Position numbers and translations under genes: made by a program. From Agromyces italicus DSM 16388 (GTDB lineage Bacteria > Actinomycetota > Actinomycetes > Actinomycetales > Microbacteriaceae): a stretch of DNA of 64,000 nucleotides. The DNA lies in assembly GCF_000421545.1 (NCBI RefSeq), contig NZ_ATXF01000010.1:167563-231562 (forward strand), given 5' to 3'. The notes beneath the pieces are model-generated. The model had not been told where the DNA came from and did not search any database. It saw only the letters and a program-made list of their open reading frames with translations. This document shows positions 37,002 through 45,818 of the stretch, in pieces. How positions within the stretch are numbered: position 1 is the stretch's first letter; each line of letters starts with the position of its first letter.

Positions 37002-40000
37002 CCACCCTCCCTGCCCACTCCCTCGCCCGCAGTTGGAGCGACGCTGCCGTCGCCTACCTGCTCGACGCGACGGCGTGCCCGGTCTGCGTGCAGGCCCGGC
37101 TGCGCGACGGGCGCTGCCCGAGGTGCGGCGCGGTGCTCGATGCCGCGCTGGGCGCCGAACTCGCGGCGACCTCAGCGCGGGCCGCAGCCGCGGTCGGCGC
37201 GCGGCAGGCGGTCGTCGACCGGGTCGCCGTGCCCGCGACGGCCGTCATCCCGAGTGAGACCGCGGATGCCTCGGCGGCACCGTCCGAGACGGCCGCCCCC
37301 GTGGCATCCGCACCGATCGCCCCCCGCCCCGAGTCGACCGCGACGGTGCAGTCGGTGCTCGCGGTCGCGGGTGCCGGGCTCCTCGCCGTCGCGGCGGTCG
37401 TCTTCACCTTCTTCAACCCCGACCTCACCGACCGCAGCGCGCGCAGTGCGATCATCGCGGCGATCACGCTCGTGTTCCTCGGTGGCGCCTGGTGGCTCTC
37501 CCGGCGGGGCCTGCGCTTCTCGGCCGAGTCGGTCGGCGCGCTCGGTCTCGTGTTCGGCGCTTTGGATGTCGCGTCGATCGTCGAACTCGCGCTCGATCCG
37601 GCGAGCGCGTGGCTCGCCGCCGCACTCGGCACGCTCGCGGGCGGTGCGGTGATGGCGGTGATGGGCCTGGTCGCGCACGTCCGCATCTGGGTCTGGGCCT
37701 CGCTCACCGCCCTCGCCGCCGTCCCGGCGATGTTCGGCTACGCGGGCGGTACGGCCGGCTCCGCGCTCCTCGGGCACCTCGCGGCGGCGTTCGCCGCGTT
37801 CACGCTCATCGTCATCGCCCGCCGTGCCGCGCACCGCTTCGGTGCACCCCTGCTCGCCGAGGAGCGCACCCTCACCGTCGTGCAGATCGCCGCAGTTCCA
37901 CTCGCGCTGGCGCTGCTGCCGTTCGTCGAGACCACGTCGAACGCGATGCGCTGGCTGCTCGTCGCGGCCGGATTCGCAGCCGTCGCGCTGCTGGGCGTGC
38001 TCTCCGCCCGACACCCGGCGCGCCGGTTCTGGAGCCTCCTCGCGGGCTTCGCCGCAATCGTCGCGGTCGCGGTCCTGCCGTTCGCCGCCGGACTCGGCGA
38101 CGGACCGGCGGTGTTCTGGGCGATCGCGGTGCTCGCCGGAAGCGCCCAGCTCGGCCTGATCGCCGCGTGGCTGCTGGCGCCGAGGCTGCCCGGTGTCGAG
38201 TCGGCCGCATTCGGCGTCGGCGCCCTGGTCGCGGTCGGCGCCACCCTGGTGGCCCCGCTGCTCCTCGGGATGATCACCGTCCTCGTCACGCTCGTCGGCG
38301 CCATCGCGACGGTGCCGTACGCCCCACCCCTCACGACGGCCGGCGACCTCCTGGCCGTGACCACGGCGTGCGCTGCTGCGGCCGCCGGTTTCGCCGCGCT
38401 CGCGGTGATCGCCGCCCGACGCCGCAGTCGCGGCGCGGTCGAGGCCGACGACCGACCGGTCTCGCCCGTGAGGGTCGCGCTCGACGGGCCGTTCGGCGCT
38501 TCCGCGGCAGTGCTCGGGATGCTCGCCTGGCTGCTGCTCGCCTGCATCCCGACGCTCGCGCTCGGGGCGCGCATCGCGATCGCGCTGGCGCTCGTGCTCG
38601 CCGTCGCCGCCCTCCTGCGGTTCGGCTCGGCGCTCCGCCCGCGCACCCTCGTCGGCGGCTCGCTCCTCGGCGGCGCGCACCTCGCCGTGGTGCTCGGCTC
38701 GGTCGTCGCCGGCACGGATGCCTCGACGCAGCCGTGGGCCGGCATCGCGGTGCTGATCGGGGTCGCCGCGCTCGCGCTCGTGACGCCGGCCAGGCTGCGG
38801 TTCCTCTACGTCGGAGCCGGCTTCGCCTACGCGCTGACGGTCGTCGCGACCGTGCTCGGCACGACCGCACTCGCCGGCATCGCCCAATGGTGCCTCACGA
38901 CCGCCGCGGGCCTGCTCGTCGCGATCGTCGCGACGTTCCTGCCCCGTCTCGGCGCGCGTTCGTGGTGGGCGATCCTCGCAGTGGCGGCCGTGCCCTTCGG
39001 CATCGGCATCGTGCAGGTGGTGTTCGAGCGCAGCGGGTGGACGGCGCTGTCGACCGGACTCATGCTGCTGCTCGCCGTCGCGCTCGTGATCACGAAGCGC
39101 CCCGGTCTCGGCATCGCCCTGCGCGCTGCGGCCGCCTCACTCGTCGTGCCGAGCGCCGCGGTCGTCGTCGTCTGCCTCGGCGCCGAGCTGCTCGTGGGCA
39201 GCGGCTCCCCGGTCGTGCTGCCCGTCATCGCGATGCTCGTGGCCGCCGTGCTGCCCGCGAGCGCCGCGATCGGGCGCGCGCTCGAACGCCGCGGGCTCGG
39301 CGCCGGGCCATCCCGCGCCGCTCGCGTCGCCGTCGAGACCTCGACCCTCGCGACCGGCGCGATCACCGTGCTGCTCTCGCTCGTGCGGAGCGCCGCCGGT
39401 CTCGAGACGACGTTCACGGTGCTCGTGATCCTCGGTCTCGGTTCGACGGCGATGGCCGTCGTGCAGCGACGTCGACTCGGTTGGTGGCTGGCGGGCTCGA
39501 GCTTCACGGGCGCGCTCTGGAGCGCCTGGGGTCTCGCCGGCGTCTCCGATGTCGAGGCGTACCTCGTGCCGCCCGGCCTCGTCGCGGCGTTCGTCGGTGC
39601 GATGCTCACCGTTCGCGGTGCGCGCAGCCTCGCCCTCGTGGCATCCGGCCTGCTGGTCGCGATCGTGCCGACCCTCGCGGTACTCGCCGCGTCGGTGCTG
39701 TCGATCGCTGACGGCGACGGCCCGAGCCTCGCCGCCGACGTGCGCGGCTGGGCGCTGATCGGGGCGGCCTGGCTGCTCGTCGCGGTCGGACTCCTACTCG
39801 GCAGCTCGGGCGGCGGCGACACCCCCGGCGCTGCGGCACGCTCCGCCCGTGCTGCGCGAGGCCGGATGCTGAGACCGGCCGTGTTCTCGGCCGCGATCGT
39901 CGCCGCGTCGGGGGCGGCGTTGCAGGGCGCTCGCCTCGCCATCGACGGCATGCCCGACTCGCCGCTCGCCGGCATCCCGCTCGTGCTGGTGTGCGCCGGT

Positions 40001-40834
40001 GTCGGTCTGCTCGGCGCCGTCGCCGCCCTCATCGCGGGCCGCGCGATCGGGGCCGCATCCGCGCCCGGCTCGGCGCGTTCACGTGCGCGCCTGCTCACCG
40101 CACCGGCCCCGGCCTTCGTCGCCCTCGCGGCGTGGCCGGCGATCCGGTCCGATTGGGCCGAGATCTGGTCGATGTGGGCGCTCATGCTCGCGCTGCTCGG
40201 GGTCATGCTGCTCGCGGCAGTGCGCTCGGTGAGCGCCCGTACGAGCCTGCCACCCGTGTGGTTCGTGTTCGCGCTCGCGTTCGTGACGGCAGTGGTCGCG
40301 TGGAGCCCGCGCGAACTGCGTGTCGAGTGGTTCTCGGTGCCGCTCGGGGTGTTCCTCCTCGCGGCGGGTGTGGTCGCGCTGCGGGCGAGCGGTGGCGACG
40401 GCGGTCCGCCGCCCTCGGCGGGCGCGGCGGCTCGCGGCTCGCTCGCCGCACGGCTCACGGCCTGGCCCGCCGGCCGGCGCGGCTCGTGGGCGCTCCTCGC
40501 ACCTGGGCTCGTGGCGCTCCTCTCCGCCTCGATCGCGGCGACCTTCACCGACCCGCAGACCTGGCGGGCCATCCTCGTCATGCTGTTCGCACTCGCCGCG
40601 ATCCTCGTCGGCTCGGCGCAGAAGCTCGCGGCGCCGTTCCTCATCGGCATCGTCGTGCTGCCCGTCGAGAACGTCGTCGTGTTCGCCGTGCAGATCGGCC
40701 GCGGGATCGAGTCGATGCCGTGGTGGATCACCCTCGCCGTCGTCGGCGCGGTGCTGCTCATCATCGCCGTCACGACCGAGCGGCGAACGGGGGCGCAGCA
40801 GGGCATCGCGGCACGGCTCGGAGATCTGCGGTGA
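36998..40834 (+). CDS. Giant polytopic membrane protein, SCO7613 type, with zinc ribbon
   Basis: The 1278-residue protein begins with a zinc-ribbon-like CPVCVQARLRDGRCPRCG (about 27-44) and a low-complexity Ala/Pro stretch. More than thirty hydrophobic segments then run to the end. This is the layout of the SCO7613 C-terminal-domain membrane proteins seen in many Actinobacteria; role unknown. The ATG overlaps the YozG-like gene by four bases (ATGA), linking it to a regulator and a DUF2975 protein. Nothing suggests truncation. The number of helices is counted by eye and approximate. Confidence 0.82.
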   Translation: MTTLPAHSLARSWSDAAVAYLLDATACPVCVQARLRDGRCPRCGAVLDAALGAELAATSARAAAAVGARQAVVDRVAVPATAVIPSETADASAAPSETAAPVASAPIAPRPESTATVQSVLAVAGAGLLAVAAVVFTFFNPDLTDRSARSAIIAAITLVFLGGAWWLSRRGLRFSAESVGALGLVFGALDVASIVELALDPASAWLAAALGTLAGGAVMAVMGLVAHVRIWVWASLTALAAVPAMFGYAGGTAGSALLGHLAAAFAAFTLIVIARRAAHRFGAPLLAEERTLTVVQIAAVPLALALLPFVETTSNAMRWLLVAAGFAAVALLGVLSARHPARRFWSLLAGFAAIVAVAVLPFAAGLGDGPAVFWAIAVLAGSAQLGLIAAWLLAPRLPGVESAAFGVGALVAVGATLVAPLLLGMITVLVTLVGAIATVPYAPPLTTAGDLLAVTTACAAAAAGFAALAVIAARRRSRGAVEADDRPVSPVRVALDGPFGASAAVLGMLAWLLLACIPTLALGARIAIALALVLAVAALLRFGSALRPRTLVGGSLLGGAHLAVVLGSVVAGTDASTQPWAGIAVLIGVAALALVTPARLRFLYVGAGFAYALTVVATVLGTTALAGIAQWCLTTAAGLLVAIVATFLPRLGARSWWAILAVAAVPFGIGIVQVVFERSGWTALSTGLMLLLAVALVITKRPGLGIALRAAAASLVVPSAAVVVVCLGAELLVGSGSPVVLPVIAMLVAAVLPASAAIGRALERRGLGAGPSRAARVAVETSTLATGAITVLLSLVRSAAGLETTFTVLVILGLGSTAMAVVQRRRLGWWLAGSSFTGALWSAWGLAGVSDVEAYLVPPGLVAAFVGAMLTVRGARSLALVASGLLVAIVPTLAVLAASVLSIADGDGPSLAADVRGWALIGAAWLLVAVGLLLGSSGGGDTPGAAARSARAARGRMLRPAVFSAAIVAASGAALQGARLAIDGMPDSPLAGIPLVLVCAGVGLLGAVAALIAGRAIGAASAPGSARSRARLLTAPAPAFVALAAWPAIRSDWAEIWSMWALMLALLGVMLLAAVRSVSARTSLPPVWFVFALAFVTAVVAWSPRELRVEWFSVPLGVFLLAAGVVALRASGGDGGPPPSAGAAARGSLAARLTAWPAGRRGSWALLAPGLVALLSASIAATFTDPQTWRAILVMLFALAAILVGSAQKLAAPFLIGIVVLPVENVVVFAVQIGRGIESMPWWITLAVVGAVLLIIAVTTERRTGAQQGIAARLGDLR

Positions 40835-40939
40835 GCGTACGCAGGGTCGAGCCGGCGCGCGCGGCCTGCACGATGCGCGGTACCGACTCACGTACCCTGA
40901 AATCGGCCGCGACCCATGCGCACCGACGAGAGGCTCCCC

Positions 40940-41281
40940 GTGAACATCACCCTGCTCCGGCGTTTCGTCGCCGTCGCCGAGGAGCTGCACTTCCCCCGCG
41001 CAGCCGACTCCCTCGGCATCCCGCTCGCCTCGCTGTACTCCTCGATCGAGAAGCTCGAGGCCGAGGTAGGGCACCCGCTGTTCACCCAGCAGGGCGGAAC
41101 CCGGCTCACCGAGGCCGGGGTCGCCTTGCTTCCCGAGGCCCGGGCGGAGATCGCCGCGGCGCCGCCGCCCGCTGAGAAGCCGGTGAAGGCCGGCGGCAAG
41201 GCGAAGGCCTCGAAGGGCAAGGGCCGTGCCCCCGTCGTGAAGGGGCAGCCGAAGCCGTACAAGAAGCGCCAGGGCCGCTGA
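40940..41281 (+). CDS. Minimal LysR-type HTH protein with Lys-rich tail
   Basis: The first ~65 of 113 residues are a LysR winged HTH (NITLLRRFVAVAEELHFPRA, then SLYSSIEKLEAEVGHPLFTQ). The usual ~200-residue effector domain is missing. Instead a Pro/Lys/Gly-rich tail follows (EKPVKAGGKAKASKGKGRAP), ending in KKRQGR. The protein could bind DNA non-specifically through the basic tail and act as an architectural or accessory factor. The GTG at 40940 has GAGAGG seven bases upstream; the in-frame ATG at 40916 has no ribosome site. No frameshifted effector domain follows, so this is not simply a broken LysR gene. Confidence 0.75.
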   Translation: MNITLLRRFVAVAEELHFPRAADSLGIPLASLYSSIEKLEAEVGHPLFTQQGGTRLTEAGVALLPEARAEIAAAPPPAEKPVKAGGKAKASKGKGRAPVVKGQPKPYKKRQGR

Positions 41282-41294
41282 CGACGCCGCGATC

Positions 41295-41525
41295 TCAGCG
41301 ACAGCGGGCGAGGATCGCACCAAAGGGCCGACGGCCCGGATCGGTTCGCGCGTGCGTCTCGACGGCGTCGAGCCCCGCGGCGTCGAGCGCGGAGCACATC
41401 TCGGGCACCGGCCAGACGTACGCGGTCACCACATGATCGAACGGCTCGAGTCGCGGTGTCGGACACGGCGCCGTTGACGATGCAGTCCTCGCGCGACGTG
41501 CCCTCGCGTTCGAAGCAGACTGCAC
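41295..41525 (-). pseudogene. C-terminal remnant of a SAM-dependent methyltransferase
   Basis: The minus-strand frame ending at 41295 encodes EPFDHVVTAYVWPVPEMCSA, then LDAVETHARTDPGRRPFGAI, and LARCR. This pattern (Tyr-x-Trp-Pro, helix, ethxRtdpgxRp, a-ArR) is the C-terminus of a class I methyltransferase family in Actinobacteria. The N-terminal two thirds with the SAM motif are absent. The upstream sequence to 41525 is Arg-rich and unlike the family, and the next gene ends at 41583. I read it as a decayed gene, with no start I can defend. Confidence 0.6.
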
Positions 41526-41582
41526 TCGATCGGAGTCGGGAGCGTCATGAAGCCATCCTCGCAGGGCCCGCGCACCCCTCGG

Positions 41583-42152
41583 TCAGACCGAGGCGACGAA
41601 CTGCCCGACCCGCTCCATGAGCAGGGAGGCCGCCTCCGGATCGTACGCGTCGAGCGAGGAGTCGGCGAAGAGGTGCTGGTCGCCGGGGTAGACGAACAAC
41701 TCGGCGTCGCTCGTCGAGCCGACGAGCTCGCGTGCCGCCGGCAGGTCCTCGTCGAAGAACTCGTCGCCCTCCTTGCCGTGGATCTGCACCGGGACCCCCG
41801 CCGGCCAGGCTCCCCCGAACTCGGCGACGGGGATGCACGAGAACATCAGCAACGCCCCGCGGGCGCCCGGCCGGGTCTGCGCGAGTCGCTGGGCGATCGT
41901 CACGCCGAAGGAGAATCCGGCGTACACGAGCCCTGGGCCGTGTTCCTCCGCCGCGGCAGCGCCGCGCTCCCGAATGGCGTCGAATCCCATCTCGCGGGCG
42001 AAGCCGAACCCTTCCTCGATGCTGTCGAACGTGCGGCCGTCGAACAGGTCGGGCGTGTGCACGGTATGGCCGGCATCGCGCAGCTCGTCGGCGAAGGCCC
42101 GCACGCCGTCGGTCAGGCCCTGGATGTGGTGGTACAGCAGCACTTCGGCCAT
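41583..42152 (-). CDS. Dienelactone hydrolase family alpha/beta hydrolase
   Basis: The 189-residue protein has the fold landmarks LLYHHIQGLTDGVRAFADEL, the nucleophile elbow GFSFGVTIA (near residue 79) with Ser where classical dienelactone hydrolases have Cys, an acid in HGKEGDEFF, and the catalytic His in YPGDQHLFAD (near 160). It should hydrolyse an ester or lactone; substrate unknown. It is divergent from an HTH regulator gene, with a perfect 9-bp palindrome between them, suggesting direct control by that regulator. Confidence 0.88.
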   Translation of the reverse strand: MAEVLLYHHIQGLTDGVRAFADELRDAGHTVHTPDLFDGRTFDSIEEGFGFAREMGFDAIRERGAAAAEEHGPGLVYAGFSFGVTIAQRLAQTRPGARGALLMFSCIPVAEFGGAWPAGVPVQIHGKEGDEFFDEDLPAARELVGSTSDAELFVYPGDQHLFADSSLDAYDPEAASLLMERVGQFVASV

Positions 42153-42170
42153 GTCAGCGGCTTCCCTCCT

Positions 42171-42198
42171 CGAATGATCGATGTATTTGGATCATTCG
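42171..42198. promoter_or_regulatory. Palindromic operator between hydrolase and regulator
   Basis: cgaatgatc (42171-42179) and gatcattcg (42190-42198) form a perfect 9-bp inverted repeat with a ten-base spacer, centred between two divergent starts (42152 and 42220). It is AT-rich compared with the surroundings. TAGTCT at 42206-42211 may be the -10 box of the regulator gene. Confidence 0.68.
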
Positions 42199-42219
42199 AC
42201 GATGCTAGTCTGTTCGGTC

Positions 42220-42783
42220 ATGGCGGACAACCCACCTGGCTACGAACTCGCCGATCGGATGGTGCTGACCGAGCCGGCCCAGGTGAGAGCCATCGGCAAC
42301 CCGCTCCGCACCACGATCCTGCAGCTCCTCCACGAGCGGGCCGCGACCGTGACCGAGTTGGCGACGGCCGTCGGCCGCCCCAAGAGCACGGTCGCGCACC
42401 ACGTCGAGGTCCTCGCCCGCAACGGCCTTCTTCAGATCGTGCGCACGCGAAAGGTGCGGGCGATCGAGGAGCGCTTCTACGGGCGCACCGCGCGCCTGTT
42501 CTCCGTGGCGGCGGAGCCGGCAGCGACCGGCGGAGGGGCGTCGGGCGACTTCAACGACTTCGAGGTCGCCGCACGCGAGTCGGCGACGGCCTTCGAGCTG
42601 GGACGGCTCTGGGGCTTCATCCGCCACGCGCGGATCTCGGAGGATCAGGCCTCCGAGTTCTGGAACCGAATGGCCGAACTGGTCGATGAGTTCGACCGCC
42701 TGCCCAGGTCCGGCGAGACTGTGTACGGGTTCGCGATCGGCATCTATCCCACTGCCTACCCGGCGCTGCCGGCCCCGGAATGA
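42220..42783 (+). CDS. Winged-helix regulator (ArsR-like)
   Basis: The 187-residue protein has an ArsR/HTH_20-type winged helix (AQVRAIGNPLRTTILQLLHE, then VTELATAVGRPKSTVAHHVE and ARNGLLQIVRTRKVRAIEER). An all-helical C-terminal domain of about 80 residues may bind a ligand. There are no metal-site Cys pairs. The ATG at 42220 has no ribosome site but has TAGTCT eight bases upstream, a near-leaderless arrangement; starts further upstream would cut into the palindrome. It probably represses itself and the divergent hydrolase. Confidence 0.87.
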   Translation: MADNPPGYELADRMVLTEPAQVRAIGNPLRTTILQLLHERAATVTELATAVGRPKSTVAHHVEVLARNGLLQIVRTRKVRAIEERFYGRTARLFSVAAEPAATGGGASGDFNDFEVAARESATAFELGRLWGFIRHARISEDQASEFWNRMAELVDEFDRLPRSGETVYGFAIGIYPTAYPALPAPE

Positions 42784-42946
42784 GGCGGGCGCCGACGTCG
42801 GGCGCCGACGTCGGGCGCCTCGCGGGTGAACCGGGGCACGACGACGACCTCGAGGTCCTGAAACAGCGAACGTCCCGCGGCACAACCCCTTGTCCGCGGC
42901 GTGCGCCGGCTCGTTGAATGATGCTGTCGCCGAAAGGGGATCACTC

Positions 42947-43102
42947 ATGGACACGAGCATCTGGATCTGGATCATCGTCGCGATCGTCGTCGTCGCGATC
43001 ATCGTGGCCGTCGCGGTCTGGGCCTCGTCCCGGCGCCGCGCCGAAGCCGAGGCCGAAGCCGATCGCCGTCGCGCGGCGAAGCTTCGGGAGAAGGCGGTGT
43101 GA
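42947..43102 (+). CDS. Small single-pass membrane protein
   Basis: The 51-residue protein starts MDTSIWIWIIVAIVVVAIIV, one transmembrane helix, followed by a strongly charged Arg/Ala/Glu helix (RRRAEAEAEADRRRAAKLRE). AAGGGG lies eight bases before the ATG. The shape recalls small membrane anchors with a coiled cytoplasmic helix; no named family recognised. The region before it (42784-42946) contains two direct copies of cgccgacgtcggg near 42790-42816 and no gene. Confidence 0.68.
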   Translation: MDTSIWIWIIVAIVVVAIIVAVAVWASSRRRAEAEAEADRRRAAKLREKAV

Positions 43103-43187
43103 CGCCGACACCGGTGAGGCGGTGCCGCTCGGCCGATCTCCACGACGTCCGCACCGCACGGACCATCCGGCGGGCGCGCCGGGCTGA

Positions 43188-44186
43188 TCAACCGGCCGCA
43201 TCGGACGCGGCGCGAAGCATCCGCGCCGCCGCGGCCCTCAGTCGGTCCCGCAGCTCGTCGGGGCGATCGACGACCACCTCGCAGTCGAGCGCCGCGATCA
43301 CGGGAGGGATCCAGTCGAGACTCTCGGCGTGGATCTCGACCCGATGGAGCGGCGGGCGGGCAGCGTGCGCATCGTCCTCAGCAGGGTCCACCAGCTCGAG
43401 CCTCGCAACGCTGGGCGGAAGATGCACGCGGATGACGCTCTCCGCGGCTCGCACGAGGAGCACGACCGTCCAACGCCGGTCGGCGTCGGCGAAGTGGTCG
43501 ACGAGCCGCGTCGCCGCGTCGTGAGTGGCCGGCGGAGCGAAGGTCTCCGGCAGTGGGCGGGCCGCACCGATGCGGTCGAGGCGGAACGTGCGCTGTCCGC
43601 GCTTCTCCGTGTCGAACGCCACGAGATACCACCGGCCTCCGTGCGCATGCAGGCCGTGGGGCTCGACCCTGCGCCGCGAGGGAACACCGTCGCGATCGCG
43701 GTAGCGCAGGTCGACGACGCGTCGACGGTTCACGGCCTCGGCGAGCACGAGCATCATGGCGGGGTCGGGCATGACGACGCCGCCATGGCCGCTGCGCGAC
43801 ATCTCGGCGAGCACGATGTCGATACCCTTCGCCTCCTCCGGCCGCATCGCGCGTTTGATCTTCGACATTGCCGTCTGCACGGCGACTTCCGGCTCACCCG
43901 AGGCCGCCTGGGCGTGGGCGAGGCCGAGGAAGACCGACACCACTTCCTCGCGACCGAACGTGATCGGGAGGATGCTCCGGCCGGGCGCGAGCCGATAGCC
44001 GCCGAGCCTCCCCCGCAGCGACTCGACGTGCACGCCCGCCCTGATCAGCCGCGCCACATCGCGGCGCACCGTCCGTTCGTCGACGGCGAGGCGGTCGGCG
44101 AGCTCGGTGACCGTGCGCCGGTCGGAGGACTGGAGCAGCTCCAGCAGCTGGAGCGTGCGCGCGGTCGGGTCGGTCACGACCGCCAT
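43188..44186 (-). CDS. WYL-domain transcriptional regulator (YafY type)
   Basis: The 332-residue protein has an N-terminal HTH (RTLQLLELLQSSDRRTVTEL, then ADRLAVDERTVRRDVARLIR) and a WYL domain near 145-215 (VDLRYRDRDGVPSRRRVEPH, GGRWYLVAFDTEKRGQRTFRL), the last part holding the W-Y-L and the Arg/Phe-Arg. A WCX-like C-terminal extension follows. WYL proteins sense nucleic acid or small ligands and often regulate a neighbour. The divergent VOC gene starts 108 bp away, with a perfect palindrome directly before this gene's ATG. Confidence 0.92.
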   Translation of the reverse strand: MAVVTDPTARTLQLLELLQSSDRRTVTELADRLAVDERTVRRDVARLIRAGVHVESLRGRLGGYRLAPGRSILPITFGREEVVSVFLGLAHAQAASGEPEVAVQTAMSKIKRAMRPEEAKGIDIVLAEMSRSGHGGVVMPDPAMMLVLAEAVNRRRVVDLRYRDRDGVPSRRRVEPHGLHAHGGRWYLVAFDTEKRGQRTFRLDRIGAARPLPETFAPPATHDAATRLVDHFADADRRWTVVLLVRAAESVIRVHLPPSVARLELVDPAEDDAHAARPPLHRVEIHAESLDWIPPVIAALDCEVVVDRPDELRDRLRAAAARMLRAASDAAG

Positions 44187-44197
44187 TCTCTCCGAAA

Positions 44198-44218
44198 ACC
44201 GGGCGGATACCGCCCGGT
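44198..44218. promoter_or_regulatory. Palindrome upstream of the WYL regulator
   Basis: accgggcgg, ata, ccgcccggt: a perfect 9-bp inverted repeat 11 bp from the regulator start and 76 bp from the VOC gene start. Probable autoregulatory operator. Confidence 0.6.
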
Positions 44219-44294
44219 ATCGGAAGTACGGTCGGATCCGCGGCCGCCTCCATGAGCCGCCGAGATCACGACCCGCCCATCAAAGGAGACCACG

Positions 44295-44723
44295 ATGCAA
44301 CTGGCTGCCACCCGAATCTTCACCGACGACGTGGACACCCTGTCCGCCTTCTACGAGAGGGCGACCGGGCTCACGGCGGCGCGCCTGCATCCGATGTTCG
44401 CCGAACTGCGCACGCCGACCGGGACGCTCGCGATCGCAGGCACGGCGACGGTGCCGTTGCTCGGAGAGGGAGTCGCCGCCGCCCGCTCGAACCGCAGCAT
44501 CGTCCTGGACTTCCAGGTCGATGACGTCGACGCGACCTACCGAGCCCTTCGGGGCGTCGTCGACGTCGTCGTCAAGGAACCGACGGACATGCCGTGGGGC
44601 AATCGTTCGCTCCTCGTGAGGGATCCGGACGGCAACCTGATCAACTTCTTCACGCCGGTCAGCGAGCCCGCCCAGGCCCGGTTCGCTCGAGCGTCGTCAG
44701 GCTCGCGCGCGACTACAGGTTGA
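44295..44723 (+). CDS. VOC (glyoxalase/bleomycin-resistance) family protein
   Basis: The 142-residue protein has two beta-alpha-beta-beta-beta modules (RIFTDDVDTLSAFYERATGL and LDFQVDDVDATYRALRGVVD) ending RDPDGNLINFFTP. In metal-dependent members this last segment holds a Glu; here it is Asn, so metal-dependent glyoxalase activity is unlikely and a ligand-binding or other role is more probable. AAAGGAG lies before the ATG. It is divergent from the WYL regulator, and its last 11 bp overlap the convergent ychF gene. Confidence 0.87.
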   Translation: MQLAATRIFTDDVDTLSAFYERATGLTAARLHPMFAELRTPTGTLAIAGTATVPLLGEGVAAARSNRSIVLDFQVDDVDATYRALRGVVDVVVKEPTDMPWGNRSLLVRDPDGNLINFFTPVSEPAQARFARASSGSRATTG

Positions 44724-45786
44724 AGCGGAACTCCACGACATCGCCGTCCTGCATGACGTAGTCCTTGCCCTCCATGCGGGCCTTGCCCTTCGCGCGGGCC
44801 TCGGCGACCGATCCGGTCTCGACGAGGTCGGCGAACGAGATGACCTCGGCCTTGATGAAGCCGCGCTCGAAGTCGGTGTGGATCACCCCGGCCGCCTGCG
44901 GGGCCTTGTCGCCCTGGTGGATCGTCCACGCGCGCGACTCCTTGGGGCCGGCGGTGAGGTAGGTCTGCAGGCCCAGGGTGTCGAAGCCGATGCGGGCGAG
45001 CTGGTCGAGGCCCGACTCCTCCTGGCCCGTCGAGGCCAGCAGTTCTGCGGCCTCCTCGGGGTCGAGGTCGATGAGCTCCGACTCGATCTTCGCGTCGAGG
45101 AACACCGCTTCGGCGGGGGCGACGAGCGCCGCGAGCTCGGCCTTCTTCGCGTCGTCGGTGAGCACCGCCTCGTCGACGTTGAAGACGTAGATGAACGGCT
45201 TCGCGGTCAGCAGGCCGAGCTCCTTGACGGGCGTGAGATCGACGGATGCCGCGGAGAGGGGCGTGCCCTTCTGCAGCACCTCCTGCGCCTCCTTGGCTGC
45301 GACGAGCACCGAGGGGTCGAGCTTCTTGCCCTTGATCTCCTTCTCGTAGCGCGGGATGGCGCGCTCGAGGGTCTCGAGGTCGGCGAGGATCAGCTCGGTG
45401 TTGATCGTCTCCATGTCGGACTTCGGGTCGACCTTGCCGTCGACGTGCACGACGTCGCCGTCCTCGAAGCCGCGCACGACCTGCGCGATCGCGTCGGCCT
45501 CGCGGATGTTGGCGAGGAACTTGTTGCCGAGCCCCTCCCCCTCGGAGGCGCCGCGCACGATGCCCGCGATGTCGACGAACGACACGGCGGCCGGCAGGAT
45601 GCGCTCGGAGCCGAAGATCGAGGCGAGCGTCGCGAGTCGCGGGTCGGGCAGGTTCACCACGCCGACGTTGGGCTCGATCGTCGCGAACGGGTAGTTCGCT
45701 GCGAGCACCTGGTTCTTGGTCAGGGCGTTGAAGAGGGTGGACTTGCCGACGTTGGGCAGACCGACGATACCGATAGTGAGAGCCAC
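44713..45786 (-). CDS. ychF: Redox-regulated ATPase/GTPase YchF (Obg family)
   Basis: The 357-residue protein has the P-loop GLPNVGKST (about 9-17), the G2 region [14 protein letters not shown]3 DIAG, the YchF-specific NVDE in place of the usual NKxD, and the C-terminal TGS-like domain ending [11 protein letters not shown]. YchF binds ribosomes and hydrolyses ATP in most bacteria. The GTG at 45786 begins the family-typical sequence [13 protein letters not shown]. It sits with rmuC, ispH, xseA and fumC in a neighbourhood that, as I recall, is partly conserved in Actinobacteria. The 3' end overlaps the VOC gene by 11 bp. Confidence 0.97.
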   Translation of the reverse strand: MALTIGIVGLPNVGKSTLFNALTKNQVLAANYPFATIEPNVGVVNLPDPRLATLASIFGSERILPAAVSFVDIAGIVRGASEGEGLGNKFLANIREADAIAQVVRGFEDGDVVHVDGKVDPKSDMETINTELILADLETLERAIPRYEKEIKGKKLDPSVLVAAKEAQEVLQKGTPLSAASVDLTPVKELGLLTAKPFIYVFNVDEAVLTDDAKKAELAALVAPAEAVFLDAKIESELIDLDPEEAAELLASTGQEESGLDQLARIGFDTLGLQTYLTAGPKESRAWTIHQGDKAPQAAGVIHTDFERGFIKAEVISFADLVETGSVAEARAKGKARMEGKDYVMQDGDVVEFRFNL

Positions 45787-45818
45787 GGGGGCACAGTCTA
45801 CCGGGGCGCGGCCGATGC

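Noticed and set aside
42790..42816. Direct repeat of cgccgacgtcggg considered as a CRISPR-like or operator array
   Set aside because: Only two copies with no spacer of regular length; more likely a local duplication or part of a weak hairpin after the HTH gene.
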